In this document: positions 26,526-33,195 of the stretch, piece after piece
Layout of the letters: every line of letters begins with the position of its first letter
Numbering within the stretch: the first letter of the stretch is position 1
Assembly: GCA_003576745.1 (NCBI GenBank)
Contig: QEVR01000004.1
Location: 1 to 42,355, forward strand
DNA: 42,355 bases
Direction: 5' to 3'
From: Candidatus Uhrbacteria bacterium
GTDB taxonomy: Bacteria > Patescibacteriota > Patescibacteriia > 2-12-FULL-60-25
Translations under genes and position numbers: made by a program
Notes under the pieces: generated by a model
Database searches by the model: none
What the model saw: only the letters and a program-made list of their open reading frames with translations
Told to the model about the DNA's origin: nothing

Positions 26526-26939
26526 ATGAAAGCCGCTCTCCAACGAGCAATCCTGTTCGGCACACCCCTCTTTTTTCTTCCGCGTGCGGCTCTTGCCCAG
26601 GGGAAGAGCTTTGTGGACAGAATCCGTAGCGGGGTAAATACCGCAGGCGCTCCCGCAGGCCTCACCCAGTCGGCGCCGCTCGAGGTCCTTATCGGCAATC
26701 TCATTAATGCGGCGCTCGGATTCGTTGGCGTTGTCTTGCTGGGCGTGCTCCTGTATGCAGGATTTTTGTGGATGACGGCGGGAGGAAACGTGGACCAAGT
26801 GAAAAAGGCGAAAGCGATGATTACCAATTCCGTCGTCGGCCTCGTGATCGTGGCGGCGTCATTCGCCATTGCGAATTTCGTATTAGGCGCTATCACGGGC
26901 GCAACGACAGGCGGCGGTGGCGCGCAAACGTCACCTTAA
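26526..26939 (+). CDS. Two-helix pilin-like protein
   Basis: The protein has 137 residues from ATG 26526, 4 nt after the previous stop. The open frame extends upstream to 26439, but the signal peptide (MKAALQRAILFGTPLFFLP) starts here. The helix-loop-helix has GGNVDQVKKAKAMITNSVVG, and the tail is Gly/Thr-rich. It is very similar to the next gene, which suggests recent tandem duplication. Confidence 0.8.
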   Translation: MKAALQRAILFGTPLFFLPRAALAQGKSFVDRIRSGVNTAGAPAGLTQSAPLEVLIGNLINAALGFVGVVLLGVLLYAGFLWMTAGGNVDQVKKAKAMITNSVVGLVIVAASFAIANFVLGAITGATTGGGGAQTSP

Positions 26940-26947
26940 TCCAGCTT

Positions 26948-27334
26948 ATGAAGAATACATTCAAATTTTTAACCTCCGCAATCGCGGCCACCGGAAGCCT
27001 CACGCTCCCGTTCGCGGTTTTGGCGCAGAATCCGTTTCAACAGGCGCAAAACCTCGTGGGGAATGTGGCGCAGTCGGCGAATGTGGGCCAGCAGCAGGAG
27101 CTCCCCGTGATCGTGGGACGCATTATCAATGTGATCCTCGGTTTTTTGGGAATCATTCTGCTCGTCCTCGTTCTCTATGCAGGGTTTTTGTGGATGACGG
27201 CCGGCGGCAATGAAGACCAGGTGAAAAAAGCAAAACAGTACATCACCAATTCGGTCATCGGCCTCATCGTGATTGTGGCGGCATTTGCGATTTCCAACTT
27301 CGTGTTGAATTCGCTCATCAACGTCACCCAGTAA
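26948..27334 (+). CDS. Two-helix pilin-like protein
   Basis: The protein has 128 residues from ATG 26948, 8 nt after the previous stop; an upstream in-frame extension to 26768 is a shadow of the previous gene. The signal peptide ends FAVLAQNP. The loop GGNEDQVKKAKQYITNSVIG is nearly that of the preceding paralogue. It is the last gene of the operon and is followed by a terminator. Confidence 0.8.
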   Translation: MKNTFKFLTSAIAATGSLTLPFAVLAQNPFQQAQNLVGNVAQSANVGQQQELPVIVGRIINVILGFLGIILLVLVLYAGFLWMTAGGNEDQVKKAKQYITNSVIGLIVIVAAFAISNFVLNSLINVTQ

Positions 27335-27336
27335 CA

Positions 27337-27388
27337 TTCGCTGCGCAGCGAAGGCACTCCCGGGCTTGTCCCGGGGGTGTTTGTATTT
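27337..27388 (+). terminator. Double hairpin terminator of the pilin operon
   Basis: The perfect 16-nt palindrome TTCGCTGCGCAGCGAA (27337-27352) is followed by a 10-bp stem, CACTCCCGGG/CCCGGGGGTG, at 27355-27379 and the tail TTTGT. Confidence 0.75.
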
Positions 27389-27401
27389 CGAACACGAGTA
27401 C

Positions 27402-27443
27402 ATAGTAAATGGTGAAGTAAATAGTGAATAGCAAATAGTAAAA
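27402..27443 (+). repeat. AT-rich heptamer array, left flank of four-helix gene
   Basis: Heptamers of the type AGYRAAT (agtaaat, agtgaat, agcaaat, agtaaaa) repeat about five times. A reverse-oriented copy lies after the gene. Confidence 0.7.
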
Positions 27444-27508
27444 TATGGGCTGGTGCTTCAGTTTATGCACAGTTGACGTCCGTGCTTTTGTTTGAGACGG
27501 AATAGAAT

Positions 27509-27859
27509 ATGAGATCAGGATATAAAGATTTGATCGTATGGAGAGAGGCGATACAGCTGAACACATTGGTTTTTCAAATGTCCGGCGCATTGCCGTCCCG
27601 TCTTCGTTTTGTCTATGCCGACCAAATGCAGAGAGCTTCCCTTTCCATTGCTTCTAACATTGCAGAAGGATATGGCCGTTCATCACGCGCTGAACTAAGG
27701 CGCTTCTGCCGGATTTCTTTTGGCTCTGCGATGGAGCTCGAAACACAGCTTTGTTCGCTTGAGGCTCTTGGAAGCTTCCCCGACCCAAAGCTGGAACACG
27801 TACAAGAAAAATTAAACCTCGTTCTTCGTTTGTTGTATGGGTTTATTCAGTCATTATAG
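27509..27859 (+). CDS. Four-helix bundle (S23/23S rRNA IVP family) protein
   Basis: The 116-residue protein begins with YKDLIVWREAIQL and carries the family core ADQMQRASLSIASNIAEGYG, followed by RAELRRFCRISFGSAMELETQL. The family forms small four-helix bundles first noted in 23S rRNA intervening sequences, but no rRNA is near here. Molecular role unknown. No Shine-Dalgarno site is seen; TAGAAT lies directly against the ATG. A second member lies at 34860. Confidence 0.9.
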   Translation: MRSGYKDLIVWREAIQLNTLVFQMSGALPSRLRFVYADQMQRASLSIASNIAEGYGRSSRAELRRFCRISFGSAMELETQLCSLEALGSFPDPKLEHVQEKLNLVLRLLYGFIQSL

Positions 27860-27876
27860 AGTTGATTCAAAACCAA

Positions 27877-27907
27877 TTTGCCATTTACTGTTTACTATTT
27901 ACTTTAT
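27877..27907 (-). repeat. AT-rich heptamer array, right flank of four-helix gene
   Basis: On the minus strand it reads agtaaat, agtaaac, agtaaat, ggcaaat. These are the same heptamers as at 27402-27443 in inverted orientation, so the gene sits between inverted arrays. Confidence 0.7.
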
Positions 27908-27910
27908 AAC

Positions 27911-27946
27911 GAAACCGCCCGTCTCAGATTTCTCCAAGACGGACGG
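27911..27946 (-). terminator. Terminator of the lipoprotein operon
   Basis: On the minus strand CCGTCCGTCT pairs with AGACGGGCGG (one T-G wobble) across a 12-nt loop, followed by TTT. Confidence 0.7.
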
Positions 27947-27995
27947 GTAAGGGTTGAGGTTTGGCTTCCGAAGAAGGCGTGTTGGGGTCTCGAGG

Positions 27996-28769
27996 CTAGT
28001 AGGTCTCGATGCCCCGTGTTGCGTTGTACACGGTGCGGACGGCTCCCCAGGCATAGGCCGTTGGGCCTTCGCGGTAGGGGAAACCGATGCGGTCTTCCCA
28101 CATACCGACGGGCTGAAGATACGGCTGCCCGGGAATGCGGTTGTACAGCACCACGCGGATACTGTGTTTCCCGTTCCCGTCCAAGACGGTCTTTACCATT
28201 TCGCCCGGAGGGACGAGAGGGAGAAGGCTCGCTTGGCGTCCTCCGCCGATCTTTGCGGCATTCGTGGGAGCGAGCAGTCCCTGAAAGCCGTTATAGAGCC
28301 GTACCATCTCGCGCCCGTCGATGATGACATGCGCCCAGTACGGACTTTGATTTTTGATGGCGAGACACATGCCTCCGCAGGGCTGGCCGTCCATGGGATC
28401 CCGGTTCAGGTATCCCACGGACGGTCCAACACTTCCGGCAATGGGTGCCGGGGCGAAGGTTCCGAGCACGGTCGTGCCGGGGGCTCCGCGCGTGAGGCCG
28501 AGCAGTTGGCGTCCGCCGTCGGCAGGCGCCGCTTCCGTCCTTCCTTCGGCTTCGGCGCGCGCCTGTGCCGCCGCCACCAGGTCTGGCCGAGGTTCGGCCG
28601 CCAGCCGCTCGAGCTTTTCGTTCTCGAGTTTTAGGCGCTCATTGTCGCGCGCCTGGCTCTCGATCTTTTGGATGTAACGGGCCGTCTCGTCGCGTGACGG
28701 TCCGGATGCGCATCCGAAGGCGCCGAAGGCGATGCACGAAACGCATACGATCATGAGAATCTTGTTCAT
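27996..28769 (-). CDS. Lipoprotein with coiled coil, unknown function
   Basis: The 257-residue protein has a lipoprotein signal (CIAFGAFGC, Cys 20). A coiled coil follows at about 28-75 (YIQKIESQARDNERLKLENE), then a low-complexity linker, then a globular C-terminal part with CGGMC and aromatic motifs (YWAHVIIDGREMVRLY). AAGGAG lies about 8 nt upstream of the ATG. It is the last of three lipoprotein genes on this strand. I do not recognise a family; the C-terminal part looks like a small beta-rich domain. Confidence 0.7.
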   Translation of the reverse strand: MNKILMIVCVSCIAFGAFGCASGPSRDETARYIQKIESQARDNERLKLENEKLERLAAEPRPDLVAAAQARAEAEGRTEAAPADGGRQLLGLTRGAPGTTVLGTFAPAPIAGSVGPSVGYLNRDPMDGQPCGGMCLAIKNQSPYWAHVIIDGREMVRLYNGFQGLLAPTNAAKIGGGRQASLLPLVPPGEMVKTVLDGNGKHSIRVVLYNRIPGQPYLQPVGMWEDRIGFPYREGPTAYAWGAVRTVYNATRGIETY

Positions 28770-28789
28770 CTGGAACTCCTTGTCTGGAA

Positions 28790-28807
28790 GACGCGACGCA
28801 TCGCGTC
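28790..28807. repeat. REP-like palindrome 1
   Basis: GACGCGA/TCGCGTC arms around a 4-nt loop lie just upstream of the 257-residue lipoprotein gene. Confidence 0.6.
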
Positions 28808-28882
28808 CCTGCCTCCCCCGTTGGGGCGTTTTGTTGCCCGTTGGTCGGGGACGTTGATGTTTGTTGGGGCGCGGTTGGGGCG

Positions 28883-28910
28883 CGGTAGGGGCGCAGCTGC
28901 GCCCCTACCG
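28883..28910. repeat. REP-like palindrome 2, 28 bp perfect
   Basis: The arms CGGTAGGGGCGCAG and CTGCGCCCCTACCG form a perfect palindrome, 8 nt after the stop of the 200-residue lipoprotein gene (minus strand). There is no T tail, so it is not a typical terminator. Confidence 0.7.
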
Positions 28911-28917
28911 GTATTTG

Positions 28918-29520
28918 TCATTCGGACGGCGTTTCATCTGCTGCCGTCGCCTTGGGGTTTTTGTCCTTGGCGTCGCCGCCCTGCGGGGCGGAGCATGCTC
29001 CGCCCCTACGGGCGGTCAAACATCCGATTGCGCGCGTGTTTTTGTGCACCCGCTTAGCGACCGTTCCTATGTCCTTTTGATATTCATCGCGGGACACGAG
29101 CGGGGGAGCTGCCTGACTGTAGCGCGCGTATCCGGCTTGCGTCGGATCCGCTTCGCCTACCATGAGAAAGCTTCCGCTGTACTCGTTGGGACCCGGGGGA
29201 GCCGGCATCACGTAGGACGCAGGGCCGTATCCCATAGAACCGCCGTAGCCTGGAACGAAGGCTCTGCCACCGGAGGTGACGTTCCTGCAGTACGCATCGG
29301 CCTGGGACGAACCCATGGTCGGCGCATTGTACGCGCGGCATTCGCGGAATGCCTTGTCGGTCACGATGACCTCGGAATGATCCGAGGAATACGGTCCCGC
29401 ATTGTCCTTCACCGTCCGCTCGCCCGAGGCATCGCGAACGGTGGTCGTGCGCGTATACGTACCGCACCCCGCAAGGAGGAGCAGTGATACTGCGAGTACG
29501 AGAATGATGAACCTGGTCAT
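28918..29520 (-). CDS. Small lipoprotein, unknown function
   Basis: The protein has 200 residues from the ATG at 29520, which has AAGGAGA at good spacing; the longer open frame upstream overlaps the previous gene and is rejected. The lipoprotein signal is MTRFIILVLAVSLLLLAGC (Cys 19). The mature part has a Thr-rich start, a middle with Cys (FRECRAYN, ADAYC) and a Gly/Pro/Tyr-rich stretch (GYGGSMGYGPASY). The C-terminal part RRGGACSAP is encoded by a perfect REP-like palindrome, so the last ~25 residues may have been added by element insertion. No family recognised. Confidence 0.65.
   Translation of the reverse strand: MTRFIILVLAVSLLLLAGCGTYTRTTTVRDASGERTVKDNAGPYSSDHSEVIVTDKAFRECRAYNAPTMGSSQADAYCRNVTSGGRAFVPGYGGSMGYGPASYVMPAPPGPNEYSGSFLMVGEADPTQAGYARYSQAAPPLVSRDEYQKDIGTVAKRVHKNTRAIGCLTARRGGACSAPQGGDAKDKNPKATAADETPSE
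28985..29006. repeat. REP-like palindrome 3, inside a coding region
   Basis: GGGGCGGAGCA/TGCTCCGCCCC is a perfect 22-bp palindrome within the 3' part of the 200-residue lipoprotein gene. It resembles palindrome 2 in its GGGGCG...CGCCCC arms. Confidence 0.65.
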
Positions 29521-29530
29521 TGCGTTCTCC

Positions 29531-29830
29531 TTAGTAGGGGGAATAACCGTAGTAGTACAGGGGAGCGAATTGTCCTGGACGTCCGCCCCAGACCTTTCGC
29601 CGGCAGTAGTCTTCCTTGTCGGGGAATCCGTTGAGCTCGGCGAGACAGTCCTGGTAGTCGCTCGTTGTCGTTGTCTCGCTGTTCGAGTGCGATCTATACG
29701 GCCCTGTTTTGACGTCGTGCTTGGTTTCCTGCACCGGGGACTTGGCATCCGCGCTGAACGCATGATTGCCGCATCCTCCTGCGGAGATCAGGAACACGAC
29801 AAGGCCGGTCGCGATGAGAGGGATTTTCAT
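29531..29830 (-). CDS. Small lipoprotein, unknown function
   Basis: The protein has 99 residues from ATG 29830, with a lipoprotein signal (LVVFLISAGGC, Cys 20). An alternative ATG at 29851 would add MGGERFV ahead of a good signal. It contains a Cys pair (DCLAELNGFPDKEDYC) and ends Tyr-rich (YYYGYSPY). The pattern xDCLAELxxFPDKEDYCRRK resembles the FRECRAYN...ADAYCRN part of the next gene, so the two may be distant paralogues. It is first in the operon, 10 nt before the 200-residue gene. Confidence 0.65.
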   Translation of the reverse strand: MKIPLIATGLVVFLISAGGCGNHAFSADAKSPVQETKHDVKTGPYRSHSNSETTTTSDYQDCLAELNGFPDKEDYCRRKVWGGRPGQFAPLYYYGYSPY

Positions 29831-29928
29831 GACGAACCTTTCTCCTCCCATCGGGAGGTTTTCCCTGATGGGATTGAAGTCTTCTTCTGTCGAAATTCCG
29901 TCGCCGGAGACACTCCGGACGAAAATAT

Positions 29929-29957
29929 TTTATATCACAAAACTTCTATTTTGTCAA
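29929..29957 (-). promoter_or_regulatory. Consensus promoter P1 of the lipoprotein operon
   Basis: On the minus strand: TTGACA, 17 bp, TATAAA. The spacer contains the dyad ACAAAA...TTTTGT, and CAAG-N4-CTTG overlaps the -35. The box sequence and geometry are nearly identical to promoter P2 at 33119-33147. Confidence 0.85.
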
Positions 29958-30014
29958 GCCTTCTTGTCAGATTCTTTGTCCGTAAAGCTATCTTTATTTT
30001 TTCGCTGTATTGAG

Positions 30015-30072
30015 CCAAAAACAGATAATTACCAACAAATAACCAATAACGAATAACCAATTCCCAATTGCT
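30015..30072 (-). repeat. AT-rich heptamer array
   Basis: Read on the minus strand: agcaatt, gggaatt, ggttatt, cgttatt, ggttatt, tgttggt. This is the same seven-nucleotide rhythm as the long arrays, in an AT-rich version, between two minus-strand operons. Confidence 0.65.
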
Positions 30073-30073
30073 A

Positions 30074-30118
30074 CAAAAAAAGACGCCCATTCCGCTTTTT
30101 GCGAAACAGGCGTCTGTT
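30074..30118 (-). terminator. Terminator of the 379/554-residue operon
   Basis: On the minus strand AGACGCC..TTTCGC pairs with GCGGAA..GGGCGTCT around AAAAA, followed by a T7 run. Confidence 0.85.
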
Positions 30119-30138
30119 GGTCCGAAGACCGAGTGAAG

Positions 30139-31803
30139 TTACGGCGTGCGCGCACCGAACTTCGTGAAGAACTCCGCCTCGTCTTGAGTAATCTGGACGG
30201 GGTCACAGTCCTTTTGGGGTTCTGTGCTTGCGACGCGCGATGGGGGCGTCTTTTTGGGATGCTTTGGCAGGATCTCCGGCGCCGGCTTTGGCTTTTCCTT
30301 GCCCTCTTCCTTTGCCGGAGTATCGATCGACGGCGTCTTTTTACTCGATGCCGTCGCTATCGTCGATGCCGTCGCTATCGTCGATGCCGGAGAAAGATCG
30401 GGCGAGGCCGATGTGACCACGGGCAGACGCACCTCGTTCTTCCCTGCGATATTCGCGGCGAGCCCGGCGCCGGACCAAAGCGATACCGCGAGGAACACGG
30501 CCGCGATGCTTGCGAGCGCGTAGAATGCTCCGCGATGCAGGAATCCCGGCTTCCCGTCTCGCGCATTGGGTCGAAGCCCGAGGGCGAGCGCAAGAACGAT
30601 CAGGAACAAGGTTCCTGTGAGCACGCTGATAAGCAGGTTCTGCCACCAGCTCCGGAGAAAACCCATGCCCGACTGCCCTGATCCGAATCGGAGCAGGCCG
30701 TGATACTGATCGATCCAGAAGGCTTGGAAGCCCTCGGGAAGGAGCGGTACTACGTGGCGCACGCAGAGGAGCGCCACGGTGACGGCCGGAACGCCGTAAA
30801 ACATGATCCTGGCAAACGTGTAGCGCATGCTCTGCACTTCGAGTTCGCCGCCGTTCTTCGACAAATACCAGCCGGCAAGGCCGGTAATGAAGAAGAATGC
30901 TCCTGCGAGCACGGCCGTGATCGGGTGCGGGTAGGCCGTCATGAGCATGGCGAATGGCGTGATAAAGACGGCGAGCGCGGTCGCGGCATTCCGAATGCGC
31001 GCGGCCGCGGCCTCCTCTTCGATAATGTTCACGCCGAAGGGCAAATGCTGCTCGATATTTTCGCGGGTAATGTTCGGCAGAGCAAAGAGCGCCTGCCTCG
31101 TGATGACGGTTGCGACTTTTTCGAGGAGTTTCGCGCCCTTTTCCACCGCCCAGGCGATGAAGCCTGCCATGAGCCGTATGGCTGCCAGCGCGGCGTAGAA
31201 CGAGAAAGCGCCGAGCGCCGTGAGAAAACGGCTTTCCGTCATGATGCCCGCGTAGCCCCAGCCAATGCCGAGGCCCACGAAGGCGAGCACCGCATAGGCG
31301 AGGCATCGCCGCAGGTGGAATCGTTCCGGCCGATAGCCCACGTACCGCTCCAGTTCCTCTACGATAGCCGCCTGATTCGCATCTGGGACGACGTTTCCGG
31401 CGGCGTCGAGGAAGGCGCCTTGCGCATTCGTCCTCGGCACATTGTGGTATCGGGGCCGCGCCGCGCCAATGGCAATGGCTTCGAGGAGTTCGAGCGCCAT
31501 GACGGCGACCGTGAAGATCCCGATGGTCATCGGGAACCAGTTCATGCCCTGCCAGGCAGCATTGTTCTGATCGAGCGCGGCAAGGCCGAAGGCGGCAATG
31601 ACAACTTGCACAATTACCGCCAGAACCAGCATTATCTGCGTCGGACCTACGGCGAGCCCGCTGTACAGGAGCCGCGTGCGTTCGTACGCATTGCGGCCCT
31701 GACTTTTTGCATCGCGAAGCGTCTGGAGAATGGCCTCATCCACGCCAAAACGCGGTGCGAGCCCGAAGGCCGTGAGAAGAGCCAGAAAACCGAGAATATC
31801 CAT
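30139..31803 (-). CDS. Polytopic membrane protein with charged C-terminal tail, unknown
   Basis: The 554-residue protein starts at ATG 31803, with AGGAGA 7-8 nt upstream. It has about eight to nine hydrophobic segments: near residues 50-75, 90-112, two or three around 160-220, three around 270-350, and one or two around 395-450. A 30-residue loop (about 115-145) carries NAQGAFLDAAGNVVPDANQ. After the last helix an extracytoplasmic or cytoplasmic tail of about 100 residues is rich in Pro, Lys, Ser and Thr and includes STIATASTIATAS, encoded by an 18-bp tandem repeat. I recognise no family. It follows the 379-residue gene by 66 nt and is presumably cotranscribed. Confidence 0.7.
   Translation of the reverse strand: MDILGFLALLTAFGLAPRFGVDEAILQTLRDAKSQGRNAYERTRLLYSGLAVGPTQIMLVLAVIVQVVIAAFGLAALDQNNAAWQGMNWFPMTIGIFTVAVMALELLEAIAIGAARPRYHNVPRTNAQGAFLDAAGNVVPDANQAAIVEELERYVGYRPERFHLRRCLAYAVLAFVGLGIGWGYAGIMTESRFLTALGAFSFYAALAAIRLMAGFIAWAVEKGAKLLEKVATVITRQALFALPNITRENIEQHLPFGVNIIEEEAAAARIRNAATALAVFITPFAMLMTAYPHPITAVLAGAFFFITGLAGWYLSKNGGELEVQSMRYTFARIMFYGVPAVTVALLCVRHVVPLLPEGFQAFWIDQYHGLLRFGSGQSGMGFLRSWWQNLLISVLTGTLFLIVLALALGLRPNARDGKPGFLHRGAFYALASIAAVFLAVSLWSGAGLAANIAGKNEVRLPVVTSASPDLSPASTIATASTIATASSKKTPSIDTPAKEEGKEKPKPAPEILPKHPKKTPPSRVASTEPQKDCDPVQITQDEAEFFTKFGARTP
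30345..30388 (-). repeat. 18-bp tandem repeat in the 554-residue gene
   Basis: The unit tcgatgccgtcgctatcg occurs twice exactly (30345-30362, 30363-30380) plus 8 nt. It keeps the frame and encodes the STIATA repeat in the tail, so copy number could vary without frameshift. Confidence 0.8.
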
Positions 31804-31869
31804 GGTGTTCTCCTGTGAAACAGCTGTGCCCTCCCCACCGCGTAAGAGGCGGGGAGGGGCGGGTTTGTA

Positions 31870-33009
31870 TCAGAGCCAGCTCCGGATTTTCGCCAGCCAG
31901 TTCGGCAGGCGAAATCCCGTCCGCGGCTGTTCCGTCTGCGCCCGAAGGCGCCGTGTATCGCGTTCGTATGCCGCAGTTTCGCGTTCCTTCGCGAATGCGA
32001 GGATCTGGCCGCGGATGCGTTCCGCATTCGGATCTTCCTCGCCCGTGAAAAAGTTCTGCAACGCTTTTGCGCCGCGCACGGCAATGGCCTCTTCCTTCTC
32101 CTTCACGAAACTTTTCAGAATCGTGATGAGCCGGGAGGCCTTGGTCGCCGGTTGATCGCCGGGCGCCGGTGCTGGCGTGCTATGTACGGTCTGGAGCACG
32201 CGCACGGCGATTTCCGGACTCCATTGTTTGCTCGCCTGCATGTCGTGAAGCTGTTTCTGCTCCGACCGTGTGGCGCTGGTGAGCCACCCGAAGTACTCGT
32301 CAATGAGCGCCACCTTCTCGGCGTCGTCCTTGAACGTCTTTTCGATGTTCATGACGGCTTCATGAAAGGTGAGCGCCGGCTTGGCGTACTTTTCCACAAT
32401 GTCCGCGGCGGACTTCCCGCAACAGGCGCCGGTGGTCGCCGCATAGCCGTTTTTCATGGCCCAGTCCAGCGGCACTTTTCTGCATCCCTCGAGGAAGTTG
32501 GTGAACTTCTTCTTTTGGTCGCCCTTGCCCTGTTCGCGGTCTCCGCGCCAGCACATGGGGCAATGCAGGTGGTGAATGGTCCGATCGTACGAATTGATGA
32601 TGCACTCCGATTTGAAAATCTCCTCGAAGGCATCCTTCTTTTCGTCGAAGGATTTTGCGACGGCTTGCTGGAGGGCGTCGCCGCGATTGCCGCCGCGTTC
32701 GATGACCGAGGTGGCGGAGAGCACGGCCGCGTCGATGGACTCATTCAGCCAGTGCTGAATCTTCGTGCCGTCGTATCCCATCTCCGTGAATCGCGCCGCG
32801 AGTTCGTCGGGGGCGTGGAGCAGGGCCGCGGCAATAATGCCGCCGGCGGAAAATCCGTAGTGGGCGATTTGGTCGTCGCCCAGCATGGCGCGGAGTCCGT
32901 CGCCGATTTTCTGCAATGGCGCCAACCCGCCAATGCGATTGCCGAACTTGCGTCCGAACTGCTCGCCGGCAACTTTGGCGATTTCGTCTCTGATGTCCGC
33001 AATAGCCAT
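31870..33009 (-). CDS. Soluble protein with CxxC-type metal-site candidate, unknown
   Basis: The protein has 379 residues from ATG 33009, with AAGGAG 7 nt upstream; the open frame runs to 33147, but that part contains promoter P2. The N-terminal half is helical and acidic. A central motif HHLHCPMCWRGD is followed by TGACCGKSAADI; His/Cys spacing suggests a zinc or iron site. The C-terminal half is helical and ends with a basic amphipathic stretch (LPNWLAKIRSWL) that could touch the membrane. It has no signal peptide. It is first in an operon with the 554-residue membrane protein, and the pair likely works together. Family not recognised. Confidence 0.7.
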   Translation of the reverse strand: MAIADIRDEIAKVAGEQFGRKFGNRIGGLAPLQKIGDGLRAMLGDDQIAHYGFSAGGIIAAALLHAPDELAARFTEMGYDGTKIQHWLNESIDAAVLSATSVIERGGNRGDALQQAVAKSFDEKKDAFEEIFKSECIINSYDRTIHHLHCPMCWRGDREQGKGDQKKKFTNFLEGCRKVPLDWAMKNGYAATTGACCGKSAADIVEKYAKPALTFHEAVMNIEKTFKDDAEKVALIDEYFGWLTSATRSEQKQLHDMQASKQWSPEIAVRVLQTVHSTPAPAPGDQPATKASRLITILKSFVKEKEEAIAVRGAKALQNFFTGEEDPNAERIRGQILAFAKERETAAYERDTRRLRAQTEQPRTGFRLPNWLAKIRSWL

Positions 33010-33118
33010 GATGTACTCCTTCCCCCGCGGGGGTGTATCCCCGAAGGGAGGTTGAATGTGTTCTGAATTGTCGAAATGACATATCTCCGGGCCTGTTTGG
33101 GCACGAAGATGAGAAATT

Positions 33119-33147
33119 TTTATATCATAAAATAGCCATTTTGTCAA
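33119..33147 (-). promoter_or_regulatory. Consensus promoter P2 of the 379/554-residue operon
   Basis: On the minus strand: TTGACA, 17 bp, TATAAA. CAAG-N4-CTTG overlaps the -35, as in P1. A 9-bp inverted repeat (plus-strand AAAATAGCC at 33129-33137 and GGCTATTTT at 33156-33164) brackets the -35, and a further GGCTATTTT copy lies at 33194-33202. An operator is plausible. Confidence 0.85.
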
Positions 33148-33195
33148 GTATTCTTGGCTATTTTGTTCATATGCATTTTTGGCTCTGTGAAGCGG

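Noticed and set aside
29521-29763. N-terminal extension of the 200-residue lipoprotein
   Set aside because: It would overlap the 99-residue lipoprotein gene and place the lipoprotein signal internally; the ATG at 29520 has a good ribosome site.
30700-31818. 372-residue plus-strand ORF
   Set aside because: It is antisense to the 554-residue membrane protein and has His/Arg/Glu-rich text typical of a shadow frame.
32152-33066. 304-residue plus-strand ORF
   Set aside because: It is antisense to the 379-residue gene, which has a promoter, Shine-Dalgarno site and sensible start.
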